A stretch of DNA of 28,283 nt, from assembly GCA_015478945.1 (NCBI GenBank), contig JABUQX010021024.1:1-28283 (forward strand), read 5' to 3'. The DNA is from Trachelipus rathkii. Its lineage: Eukaryota; Arthropoda; Malacostraca; Isopoda; Trachelipodidae. Shown here piece after piece: positions 19,894-28,283 of the stretch. The notes beneath the pieces were generated by a model. That model made no database searches. It worked only from the letters and a program-made list of their open reading frames with translations, and had not been told where the DNA came from. How positions within the stretch are numbered: position 1 is the first letter of the stretch; each line of letters opens with the position of its first letter. A program made the position numbers and the translations under genes.

Positions 19894-20628
19894 AAAACCA
19901 GTAATGAATAATAATAATCATAATAATTGAATACTTTTCTATATTTCAAAGATGATAGTTTAACCTAAATATCCTGAATATTAGAAATAGAGTAAAGTAT
20001 TACCTTGTTTAGTAAAGAAGTCGTCAAAAAAGTAATTGTCTATTTTACTCAACAATCCGTCTTAAGCATGGCCCTAAATAACACAACATTTAAAAGTTCA
20101 AATAGACTATTATCCACACATGCACATTCAATTATTGTCCAGTTGTCCTTGATTTGTTGTTATGATTTTTGTTGCAATTGATAAACTTTATAAATATCTT
20201 TTATAATGGTGAACTTATAACATAAAAATAATTGTGGCCAAAAGCGCTCCTATACAAAACCCTGTAAATAAAAGAAATAACATTATTACTACTTCTACTG
20301 ACCCAAAACAATCTCTTTTGTTATTATGAACCATTTCACTTATCTGAATTTCCATCCTTTGAACTCTTCTTCAATTTCTTCACTTTGAAATCTTCTTTAA
20401 ATCTTCCCCATCTTCACCTAAAAGAGAAGAGAACATAAGATCAATTTAATTAATAATAATAATAATAATGTTACACAAATTTAATATTCATTATTATGTA
20501 AGGTTAAAATTTGTTTAAAATTAAAAGATATTTAAAATTTATTAATTTTACATTTAATACGCATTCTTATAAAATATATTAACTATACTGCATGCATATT
20601 ATAATTTTTTGGCTTTTGATTTGTACAG

Positions 20629-21675
20629 ACACTCCTTGGCGATGCTGATGAAGAAGAAAAGGGTTCCAAAATGAAAAGTAGTTCAAGAAGCAAACCTCAA
20701 ACGTCAGTAACTTTTGATCAAACCATTAAAAAGAGTCATCTAAAAAACCTCAGTTGCAGATTTTGTAATTTTAGTTTTAAAAGCAAAGATGAGTTCAAAA
20801 GCCATTTAAAAATACATAACAAAAGAAAATTTAAATGTGCACATTGCAATTATGAATGTAATTTCAAATCAAGCCTAAAGCAGCATTTGCTAATACACAG
20901 CAATATAAAATTGTTTAAATGTTCTGAATGCAATTTTGAATGTAATGATAAAAGAAATCTAAAAATCCACTTGCTAAATCATGAAAATATAAAGTTATTT
21001 AAATGTCTGGAGTGCATATTATCCGAATGTAATTCAATAAAAAATATTTAAAATCCATTTGTTAATCATGAAAATATAAAGTTATTTAAATTTTGAGTGC
21101 TGCTATGAATGTAATCAGATAAGAGACAAGAATACAAAAGACATATGCTAAAGCATCGAAATTTAAAGTTATTTAAATGTTCGGAATGCAACTATGAATG
21201 TAATTGGAAAGGTAACTTAAAAATCCACTTGCTAAATCATGAAAATATAAAGTTATTTAAATGTTCTGAGTGCAACTATGAATGTAATCAGAAAAGGTAC
21301 CTTAAAGACGATTTATTCAATGAAAATATAAAGTTTATTTTAATTGTTCGCAGTGCAGCTATGAATGCAATCAGAAAGACCAATTAAAAAGCCACATGCT
21401 AAAGCATCGAAATGTAAAGTTATTTAAATGTTCGGAATGCAACTATGAATGTAATCGGAAAGGTAACTTAAAAATTCATTTACAATTAGATGGAAATATA
21501 AAAGTTATTTAAATGTTCCGAGTGCAACTATGGATGTAATCAGAAAGGTCACTTAAAAATCCATTTGCTAAATCATGGAAATATAAAATTATTTAAATGT
21601 TCTGAGTGCAACTATGGATGTAATCAGAAAATAAGCTTAAAATCACATATGCTAAAGCATCAAAATATTGCTTAA
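20629..21675 (+). pseudogene. C2H2 zinc-finger exon, ~11 fingers, frame-disrupted
   Basis: The acceptor GATTTGTACAG ends at 20628. The phase-0 frame (TLLGDADEEEKGSKMKSSSR) continues the exon ending at 16158. The frame is intact through three complete fingers of the form C-x2-C-x12-H-x3-H (near 20755, 20835, 20919) and half of a fourth, then stops at 21049. The remaining seven or so fingers, in about 84-bp steps to 21665, are clear but spread over different frames. Breaks are near 21020-21050, 21090-21130, 21330-21345 and 21500. Finger signature is FKCSECNYECNQKGNLKIH with linker NIKLFK in place of TGEKP. Such arrays bind DNA in the nucleus. The last finger is followed by TAA TGA TAG at 21673-21681. 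If the breaks are real, a protein of about 200 residues with three fingers would be made. Confidence 0.82.
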
Positions 21676-21681
21676 TGATAG

Positions 21682-21980
21682 TTAGAAAGAGCATCGCAAT
21701 TTTACGACTTGTGTTGGGATGTGGATGAAAGGAAATTAGAATGTCATTATGGTCAAGGTTTGACCACGGACATATCTATTAATAACCCCTTTAAAGGGAG
21801 AAAAAAGTTATTTAAATGTTCTGAATGCAATTACGAATGTAGCAAAAAAAAAAAATTTTAAAAATCCACTTGCTAAATCATGAAGGTATAAAGTTATTTA
21901 ATTGTTCTGAGTGCAACTATGGATGTAGTAAGAAAGCAGATTTAAAAAAACACATATTTAATAAGCATGGAAATATGTAG
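21682..21980 (+). pseudogene. Downstream spacer plus two more C2H2 fingers
   Basis: After the triple stop the same frame stays open: SQFYDLCWDVDERKLECHYG, then GLTTDISINNPFKGRKK, then a finger LFKCSECNYECS at about 21808-21845. A frame change in the A12 run near 21843-21856 follows. In another frame comes HLLNHEGIKLFNCSECNYGC and KKADLKKHIFNKHGNM, ending TAG at 21978-21980. It is clearly homologous to the array upstream. It is either the lost C-terminus of the same protein or a piece of a neighbouring duplicate. Confidence 0.7.
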
Positions 21981-22768
21981 CAAGTTAACAATATAGTTAA
22001 TGAAGAGGTAAATTAATGTCTAAATAATATAAAGACTTCGTAAGAGTTCGAATACTCCTCCACTGTAACCGTAGCCTATTGAAGCAGAGAGAGATTGATA
22101 GAGGTTGTAAGGAATCTCTTTCAGGAGATATTGGAATGACTTTGGACTCGATTTTGTGCTTTGATGGTTCGGAATGAAAGACGGAAGACTCCTGCAGAAG
22201 AAATACCTTTGAAATTAAAGAATTGGACCAGGAAGGAACTTGTAAATAAGTTTGTGTTGAATGGTTGAAACTCTCGTTTATTATTTAATTCGTTTACTAT
22301 TAAAATTATAGTTTTTAATTGCACCAAAAATGAATAAAATTTAAAATAATAATTAATGTAATCTAAATTATATAAATAAAGCCATTGTTGAATAAGTTGA
22401 GATTTAATTTAAAGCCTTTTATTTACAAAGTAATTACGTTTATAACTTTAAATTAATTAAACTTTTATACAAAAGAGAGATCGACCAACATCACACTCAC
22501 AATTCGAAAGGTAATTCTCGGCTTTACTAATTAAAGTAATAAATAATTTTATTAAAAGGTATTGCACCTATTCATGCAAAATTGTTATATAAATATCTAG
22601 ATAAAACTAAAAAGATTAACTGTAAAAAATGAAACCAAAGCTTAAATTAAAATGTAACCAAAGTAATCAAAATTTTAAATGAGTGATGAATGATTAATAT
22701 AAGTCTTCATCTTGATCACTTAGCAGTCGCTGGTAACTCGTAGTTTTTTTGGTTCTTATCTCGACCTA
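21981..22768. other. AT-rich DNA 3' of the zinc-finger gene
   Basis: No gene. Several AATAAA words (for example 22332-22337, in ATGAATAAAATTT) could serve as poly(A) signals for the gene. The 68-codon minus frame 22121-22327 shows no recognisable feature. Confidence 0.45.
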
Positions 22769-22866
22769 AATATCCCATGGCACTTCACGAGGATATATCT
22801 TCTTCAAGATTAATATTCAATCTGATCTTCCCCAAGTACCATGGGTGAGAAGTGCCATGGGATATT
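22769..22866. repeat. Perfect 18-bp inverted repeat, 62-bp loop
   Basis: AATATCCCATGGCACTTC at 22769-22786 is the exact reverse complement of GAAGTGCCATGGGATATT at 22849-22866. A further CCATGG lies in the loop side (22839-22844). It could form a cruciform or RNA hairpin, or mark the ends of a tiny element. Confidence 0.9.
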
Positions 22867-23841
22867 CATGTAATATCTTTATTGTGGTGTTAATACAAAG
22901 AGTTCCTTTTCAGCAGAAACTTATTAGAGTTCAGTATTCAAATGAATGTGTGAAATCTTCTACAATCGAGTTGAAAGTTTTCAACTTTGAAATTCCCCCC
23001 CCCCAAAAAAAAAAAAAAAAAAAAAAAAAAGATTCCTATATGCTGATTTTTTTCCTTATCAGTCTATTTTATCAGACTAAAAAATATCTTAATTTGTGAA
23101 CCGACGAGCCTGGGAATTAAGTTATGGCTTAAGTATGTGAATGTAAGACTTCACTTTCAAAGCTTTTTAACATCATCTTCATAAACTCCAACTTAATTTG
23201 TAGTAGAGGAACAAAGCTTTTGTTGATTCTATCAAAGATTTTGTACATAATTTTTCATTTCCCGTTTTAATCATTGTCTATGCCACAAACTTTTTTCTAG
23301 TAACGATCTCTGTACCTACCTGAAAGTCAGTAATTATAAGTTTTCTGTGTCCAAGTGTGTGCATAGAATTACCGAATATAGTGTTTGTTGTTAGTGAGTT
23401 GTGATTTCACGCATATAATTGACACTAGTTATTGTATTTGTGTGGATATATTACATAAAGTTTTGATACTCCTACTGATCACTGTTCTTCTGAAGTTCTG
23501 ATGCGTATTTATTGTGAATTATGAATTAGAATCTTATCTTCTATCAACTCTGAGCGTACTGATGTCCAATTAGCAGATGAAGAGCACATCAGATAGAAAA
23601 AAGTGAAAATGAAGCTAGCAACGTTTTCTAGCTCCATGACACTAATGAGTCTCTCTTTTGTGGCTATCCTACTCACAAAGAAAACGACAATGCTTGGTGT
23701 ACTTGGTTTGCAGTCCTAATAAAATTGGCAATTACTTTGAAAGCACAAAGAATTTCCCACTGAAAAATAGTTTAGAAAAGCGACCTGTAAACGATATGAT
23801 ATAAATTATCTAAAACATAAAAATACGAAAGAAAGAAATGC
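22867..23841. other. Noncoding stretch with a C10A26 tract
   Basis: Contains C10 then A26 at 22995-23030. No gene is recognised. Frames between 23500 and 23840 have Polinton-like surroundings to the right but no readable protein. Confidence 0.5.
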
Positions 23842-23983
23842 TGCAGATGACTTAATAGCAAAACAAGCTAGTGAAATTGCTTTAGATGATAATGAACCTT
23901 TATTAAGAAAAGATGCGAGATTAGTAACAGGGGTTATGGGAATGAAATCAAGATTTGGAATGGGTTTACCAAATAAAACGTAA
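23842..23983 (+). CDS. Partial ORF upstream of the Polinton integrase
   Basis: An open frame with NAADDLIAKQASEIALDDNE and VTGVMGMKSRFGMGLPNKT ends at TAA 23981-23983, 18 bp before the integrase frame and on the same strand. The alanine-rich helix followed by a glycine-rich, basic 'KSRFGMGL' end is like the small structural or unassigned proteins next to the integrase in Polintons and related adintovirus-like elements. I offer this as inference from position and style. Its start lies further left and is not readable. Confidence 0.4.
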
Positions 23984-24000
23984 AAAATGAGCTCACAGAA

Positions 24001-24660
24001 GTGGGCTCAGAAAATTTGAAAAGCATATATTATAATCCTCAAACTGGAAATTCAGAAATGAATGACCTAGTACGAAAAAGTGGATTATCTTCGAAAACTG
24101 TTAAAGAATTGCTAAGTCATCAGAATGTGTATACATTACATAAACAAATAAGACAAATTTTCGACAAGAAGGGTAATTGTGTCTAGTGTTGACGACCAGT
24201 GGCAAGCTGATTTAATAGACATGCAAAAATATAAATCTCGAAATAAAACTATATATTAACAGTTATAGATTTATTTATTAATACCCTTGGGCTACTCCTA
24301 TTAAAAAGAAAACTGAAAAATGATATATTTCAAAATATATTTAAGGAAAGAATTCTTAGAAACATTCATACAGATAAATAATCCAACTGAACAACTATTT
24401 AAAAAAGCATAGAATACATTGGCTCACTACAGAGAATGAAACGAAAGCTCAAGTTTTACGTGGAAGTATTTTAACGAAAAAAAAAACAAAGAAGTAGATT
24501 GACATTCTCCCTAATTTAGTTAAAGATTTAATGCAAGTTATCACAGAAATATTAAAATGACCCCTGAACAATGAACTCTTGCAATGAATAGAAAGATCGT
24601 GTACGAAAATTTATTACATCTTACCAAGTCTAAAATTAGAAAACAAAAATTAAACGTCGG
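24001..24660 (+). pseudogene. Polinton/Maverick retrovirus-like integrase, broken and truncated
   Basis: The opening frame (24001-24186) has SIYYNPQTGNSEMNDLVRKS, LSSKTVKELL and QNVYTLHKQI, the N-terminal region of Polinton integrases. After a one-base frame change comes DDQWQADLIDMQKY with the first catalytic Asp, then LTVIDLF. The second Asp region reads IHTDK near 24375, then HWLTTENETKAQV at 24413. At about 24538 comes SYHRNIKMTPEQ, which is very characteristic of the family. The third catalytic residue (Glu) was not found where expected. There are at least four frame changes and several stops. The C-terminal domain is cut at 24660 by the poly(A) end of a minus-strand retrotransposon. The enzyme would have joined element ends to host DNA; this copy is dead. 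Confidence 0.85.
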
Positions 24661-24703
24661 TTTTTTTTTTTGGTTTTTTTTTAGAGAGAGAGAGAGAGAG
24701 AGA
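24661..24703 (-). repeat. Poly(A) tail and (CT)n at LINE 3' end
   Basis: On the plus strand T11GGT9 then (AG)n at 24683-24703. On the minus strand this is (CT)n followed by A-runs, i.e. the retrotransposon's 3' terminus, joined directly to the Polinton integrase. Confidence 0.8.
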
Positions 24704-26290
24704 TCGTACAGAATTCTCCACGGCTCACGGAGGAAGCGGCCATGCCGGAACGAAGAGCCCGATCCGGGGAAGACTCCTAGACACAACGCTAAAAATGGTC
24801 AACAAAAGGGCAGCTAAATCTCATGTAAAAGAGCTAGGTCTCGTAAATAAGCAAATTTGGAAGAATGAAGGAAAGTAAGCGAATCCGAGATGTAAGACAT
24901 TCTGGCTTCAGGCGGTACGGAACGCAAAAAACGAAAGTGTTTATTGCGGATAATGATCATGGCGGCACAATCAATGAACAGATGGCAAATGGAAGGGGAG
25001 TAACGAGGCGACAGAACTGACAAATGGATTGAGGGTCCCTCGACATGTAGTGGCCGTGTGTGAGGGCTGAATGACCAATACGTAAATGAGCCATCACCAC
25101 CTCCCGGTGAAGGCTGTTCGAAGAAAGCCAGTCCCCCATTTTTGACTTAATGGTACGGAGCTTTGCACACCTAGAGTCCGTCTCCAAGCACTCCTGCAAT
25201 CCCTGGCGGACATGAGGAAGGAAGTCGGTTGGGGGAATGTGGTTCCGATGTAAAACTGATGGAAGGTATATAGAGCGGGCCTGCCGAGTGACAGACGCCC
25301 TGCTCCATTAGCCAGACGATCAGTCTCCTCGTTCCCTGGGATATCAACGTGGGATGGGATCTAGCAAAACGTGACCCTCTTTTTCGGGAGTGCAGAAGTT
25401 GCAGAAAACGCTGAAGAAGAAGAACTAACGGGTTTTTGGACAGTACCACCGACAGTGCCTGAAATGAGCTCCAGGAATCAGATTAAATCACGAAGGAGTT
25501 TGTATTAGGAATTGTCAAGATACGTGAAATTGCTAAGAGAATATCAATAAGTTCAGCAGTAAAAACTGAGGCATGGAAGGAGAGCGTGTGAGTGACAGTG
25601 CAATCAGGAAAATCCGCAGCAGCACCCACACCACCCTCCGATTTGGAACCATCAGTGAAAACAGGCATAGAGGTTATATGGACAGTATTGCGAGAATAAA
25701 AAGCAGCCTTCAGTAAGTAGGGATGGTTGAGGTGCTTTTTATAACTAGACAACTTGAAGCAGAACTTCATGGTAGAAAGTCGCCAGAGGGCATCCTCGCC
25801 ATTGTATGTATAGGACAGGACATTCTGCAAAGGGATGTTCATACAGTTAAAAACGTTAGATACAGTAATAGCGAAAGGCCAATATTGGGCTGTTGGGACA
25901 CCTCGTTGACTAGCGAGGTTAAAGCCCGGGGCGATAAGGATTGGAGACAGATGAAAGTGGTATACATGAGGTATTCCCTCCGAAGAGGCCAGGGTATGAT
26001 ATTGGCCTCTGCTTCAAGGCTAACCTTGCGTGAGGAACGAAAGACACCAGTGGCTATTCGAAGACCTTCATTCTGGATCGGGTCGAAGAGATGAAGGTAT
26101 GTTTGTGACGTTTGTCCATATACTGCACAGCCATAGTCCAGTTTGGATCGAACTAAGTCAATAAATAAACGGAAAAGGGTTTTCCTATCAGCGCCACAAG
26201 TCTTGGAAGTGAGATGGCTCAGTAAGTCGAGAGAGCGACGACATCCCGCCTTAAGGTGATGAATATGTTAGAGATAGGCGAGGACCTCCA
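24661..26290 (-). pseudogene. Non-LTR retrotransposon fragment B (RT thumb, RNase H, C-terminus, 3' UTR)
   Basis: On the minus strand, from high to low coordinates: the end of the reverse transcriptase at 26270-25900 (SLDLLSHL, GADRKTLFRL, RSKLDYGCAVYG, GLRIATGVFR, PLRREYL); an RNase H domain at about 25670-25290 with FTDGSKSEGG, TAELIDILLA, SDSWSSFQAL and NEETDRLANG, so all four acidic positions are present though in shifted frames; a C-terminal segment at 25170-25010 (AHLRIGHSALTHGHYMSRDP with a Cys pair); and a tail ending ALLHEI before TAG at 24814-24816. A 3' UTR of about 150 bp follows, ending in (CT)n and A-runs at 24661-24682. Several frameshifts make it dead. The RT and RNase H combination suits an I/Nimb-type or Jockey-like lineage. 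It is 5'-truncated, as usual for such insertions. Confidence 0.82.
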
Positions 26291-26299
26291 AAAGGCGAC

Positions 26300-26880
26300 T
26301 TCTCTAGCATGAAGATGACAGGCGGCCGTGAGGGGGCTTGACGGTACGCAGCTGGGCACCACGATTATTCTCCGCCCAACATTCCTGCCAGAACGAAAGG
26401 AAACCGCGACGAATGGTTATATAAAAATCAGAAGCAGGAAGGTATCCCAGTCGTAAGGCATCGTTTATTTGATAATATGTTAGTCGATGCATGTTTAGCT
26501 TCCCTGTCGGCTCGCTCGTTACCCGGAACACCCACATTGGAAGGGACCCAACAGAACGTAATATTTTTTCCTCTGTACATACAACGAGCCGAGGAGTCTC
26601 AGGATAGTATAGACCAAAGGGTTTCTCGAAGACCGGTCAAGCAACGCCTGAAGGGTGCTTCTGGAATCTGAGAATACGTTGTAATTACCCACTGATGGGA
26701 AGCTGCTTATCCTGGTACTTCCATAGCCACCGCAACCAGTTCGGCAGAGACTGACGAAGAAGGTGGCAGAGTGTGAGATAGTGAAGTCGGGAAAAACATC
26801 AGAAAGGTTCCACTCCCTCATCCGTTTTTGAGCCGTCAGCGTAGACAGCGACCGAATCCAGTGTGAATTGCTTCTAAATA
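26300..26880 (-). pseudogene. Non-LTR retrotransposon fragment A (RNase H and C-terminus)
   Basis: Same strand as fragment B and directly next to it. It begins near 26870 with VAVYADGSKTDEGV, then SVGNYNVFSDSRSTLQALLD and RSSRNPLVYTILRLL (26700-26600). A frameshift leads to ERADREAKHA-like residues (26500) and SFWQECWAENNRGAQLRTVK (near 26400-26330). These are the RNase H and post-RNase H segments of the same kind of element as B, at about 26870-26310. Fragment B then restarts with reverse transcriptase, so the order is RNase H, C-terminus, RT, RNase H, C-terminus. A and B differ in sequence and are not a recent duplication. Confidence 0.72.
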
Positions 26881-27520
26881 AATATATTAATATTAAAGAT
26901 GAAACCCTTTGAACATAAAGATTAACGGCTCAGGACAATGTAACGCTATAGTTATAAAAATATTTTAAAGAAAATAATTGATCCTAAAAAATATTATGAA
27001 GTAATTAGTCTAGTAAAATATTCTGATTATATCTTAATATATGAAATAAAAAATAATACATATTTTTCTCTATAATAAATGGATTTGTCACAGAATAATT
27101 AAAAATTTTGAACTATTCAACTAGTTATTTACAAACCGTAAAACGATTGACAAAATTAAAGAAGTTTATTTATGAGCTATTGAAATTAAAAAAAAAAAAA
27201 AAAATATGGTCTCTCAAATCATTGCCACTCCATGTCAAGGTGAAGATTTAATAAATCTAATGTATTTCTTCCAAGATGGTTTGTGAATCTCTTGGGAGAT
27301 CAAAATTAAATTTTTTAATGAACAATAAAAATAGTAAAATATAATATTTTGGTGGAGAATATCATAATATAAAATTTCAAAAAATTGATAAGAAAAATAC
27401 AACAAAAAAAAAATTATATATAATGTGCAAATATCCTTTTTTTTTTTAACTCAATTAAATCCCAGTTGGATTTCACATATTTTCTTCCACATTTGCTAGT
27501 ATTTTTAACTATTTCACTTG
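26881..27520. other. AT-rich DNA right of the retrotransposon fragments
   Basis: I looked for the rest of the Polinton integrase or other Polinton genes and could not recognise any. Contains an A-run at about 27188-27205. All frames are short. Confidence 0.45.
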
Positions 27521-27920
27521 TCTCATTACTTCCGGAAACTTGATATATATAGCTATCTTCACTCAGTACCTTTCAAAACCTAGATATATGGCATCTATTC
27601 AGTTAATTTTGAGGAAACTAGATATATCGCATATTCACTCAGTACCTTTCGGAAAACTAGATATATCGCATATATATCTCATTCAGTAACTTTCGGAAAA
27701 CTAGATATATTGCATAATATCTCACTCAGTACCTTTCGGAAAACTAGATATATCGCATATCTCACTCAGTAACTTTCGGAAAATTTGATATATCGCATAT
27801 CTCACTCAGTAACTTTCGGAAAACTATATATATCGCATATCTCACTCAGTAACTTTCGGAAAACTAGATATATCGCATATCTCACTCAGTAACTTTCGGA
27901 AAACTAGATATATCGCATAT
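27521..27920 (+). repeat. 40-bp minisatellite, ~10 units
   Basis: The unit is CTCACTCAGTAACTTTCGGA followed by AAACTAGATATATCGCATAT. From 27721 the five units are exactly 40 bp each (27721, 27761, 27801, 27841, 27881) with 0-3 substitutions. The units to the left (27521-27720) vary in length and carry more changes (TTCAAAACC, ATATGGCAT, TATATATCTCATT). There are no unique spacers. No coding. Confidence 0.95.
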
Positions 27921-27987
27921 TATAAGGGATGCCAGAAATTAATTAAAAGAAGAAGAGAATAAGGAAAAGGGAGGTAAGGTATGTTAA

Positions 27988-28126
27988 AGTTTTAGAAAGC
28001 GAATTAGATTGTTTCAGACTTTCTCAAGTAAGGTGGAGGATAATAGAATTTGGCATGGAAAAGATAGAGATATGAATAAAGAAGGAAATTTGAGAAATAA
28101 AAACAAAGAAAATCACGATGAATTTG
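27988..28126 (+). CDS. Candidate exon, unknown protein
   Basis: An open frame from 27988, just after an in-frame stop, reads segments such as RLFQTFSSKVEDNRIWHGKD and ENHDEF. It stops at a consensus donor TTTG/GTAAGTG (GT at 28127). One base left over joins to GG at 28218 to form a glycine codon. The start and left border are unknown, and no clear acceptor is visible in this frame. A second frame (27955-28074) is also open, so the reading is uncertain. Unknown family, Lys/Asn-rich. Confidence 0.25.
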
Positions 28127-28217
28127 GTAAGTGAATTTAAAGTTATATATATTTTATGATTAACAAGGTTTTCTTTTGAAAGAAAAATTGCTAATTACGA
28201 GTGTATATGCATTTTAG

Positions 28218-28283
28218 GGATTGGTTGCCGGGCTGAATACGTAGTTCCTCTTTTTAAAATCGTCATTGAAGAACGATACCAAG
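28218..28283 (+). CDS. Candidate exon running off the right edge
   Basis: After ATGCATTTTAG (AG at 28216-28217) only the frame entering with two bases is open. It reads IGCRAEYVVPLFKIVIEERY to the end of the window, with balanced composition and higher GC than its surroundings. With the donor at 28127 it defines a 91-nt intron and an in-phase join. Unknown family, partial. Confidence 0.38.

Larger units (their letters stand above)
16159..20628 (+). other. 4.47-kb intron of the zinc-finger gene
   Basis: Runs from donor GTATGT to acceptor TTTTGATTTGTACAG. It is filled with repeats: SINE-like DNA, a short duplication, a minisatellite, a repeated 'GTTGCTCC' module, T-rich DNA (18390-19430) and a (TA)n tract. 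No reading frame in it looks coding. The 73-codon frame at 17341-17562 and the minus frames 17613-18077 and 17965-18201 follow repeats. A purine-rich stretch at 17040-17660 is unassigned. Confidence 0.65.

Noticed and set aside
22121..22327. Minus-strand 68-codon ORF
   Set aside because: No domain, no splice or start context, and composition typical of AT-rich noncoding DNA.
25723..26094. Plus-strand 123-codon ORF
   Set aside because: Antisense of the RT thumb and RNase H region of fragment B, whose minus-strand motifs are clear.
27521..27920. CRISPR-like array
   Set aside because: The 40-bp units are contiguous with no unique spacers, and the DNA is from an animal nucleus.

Overview
The window looks like nuclear DNA from an animal, most likely an arthropod. 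It is very AT-rich, has long (TA)n tracts, no dense or operon-like coding, and introns with ordinary GT/AG borders. It holds a multi-exon C2H2 zinc-finger gene and decayed copies of several animal transposon types: Polinton/Maverick, a P-element/THAP9-like transposase, two sorts of non-LTR retrotransposon, MITEs and a tRNA-derived SINE. I cannot name the species. The acidic 'IKIEE'-style leader exon ahead of a zinc-finger exon is a style I associate with insects and other arthropods, but that is only an impression.

Layout. 1-5.1 kb: AT-rich noncoding DNA, one possible short terminal exon with a poly(A) signal (1899-2063), and two tandem copies of a repeat of about 970 bp (2.89-4.65 kb) studded with a GGTGACTCGGAC-like motif in both orientations. 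5.2-9.0 kb: a MITE island, with a 614-bp element carrying ~57-bp terminal inverted repeats and two copies of a 465-476 bp element with GGCGTTTTC termini. Between the two copies lie a large (TA)n tract and two small candidate exons whose phases match. 9.6-10.7 kb: minus-strand relic of a P-element/THAP9-like transposase. 11.6-15.1 kb: plus-strand non-LTR retrotransposon relic with a 2A-like motif (DIELNPGP), endonuclease, reverse transcriptase with a damaged YADD, and a Cys/His tail.

15.97-21.98 kb: the main host gene. A 189-nt phase-0 exon joins in frame, across a 4.47-kb repeat-filled intron, to a zinc-finger exon of about 11 fingers broken by several frameshifts. It ends in three consecutive stop codons, followed in the same frame by a spacer and two more fingers. 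The intron holds a SINE-like piece, a 50-bp duplication, a minisatellite with a unit of about 105 bp, and a (TA)n tract.

22-28.3 kb: noncoding DNA with a perfect 18-bp inverted repeat; a Polinton/Maverick fragment (a small ORF plus a decayed integrase) cut by minus-strand non-LTR retrotransposon DNA made of two head-to-tail fragments with RNase H domains; a 40-bp minisatellite of about ten units that is diverged at one end and near-identical at the other; and a candidate exon pair running off the right edge.

There is no operon or defence-type gene system here. The biology is one zinc-finger gene, possibly dying, in a dense and partly nested set of mobile element remains. All coordinates and translations were read by eye; family names rest on motif recognition, not on a search.
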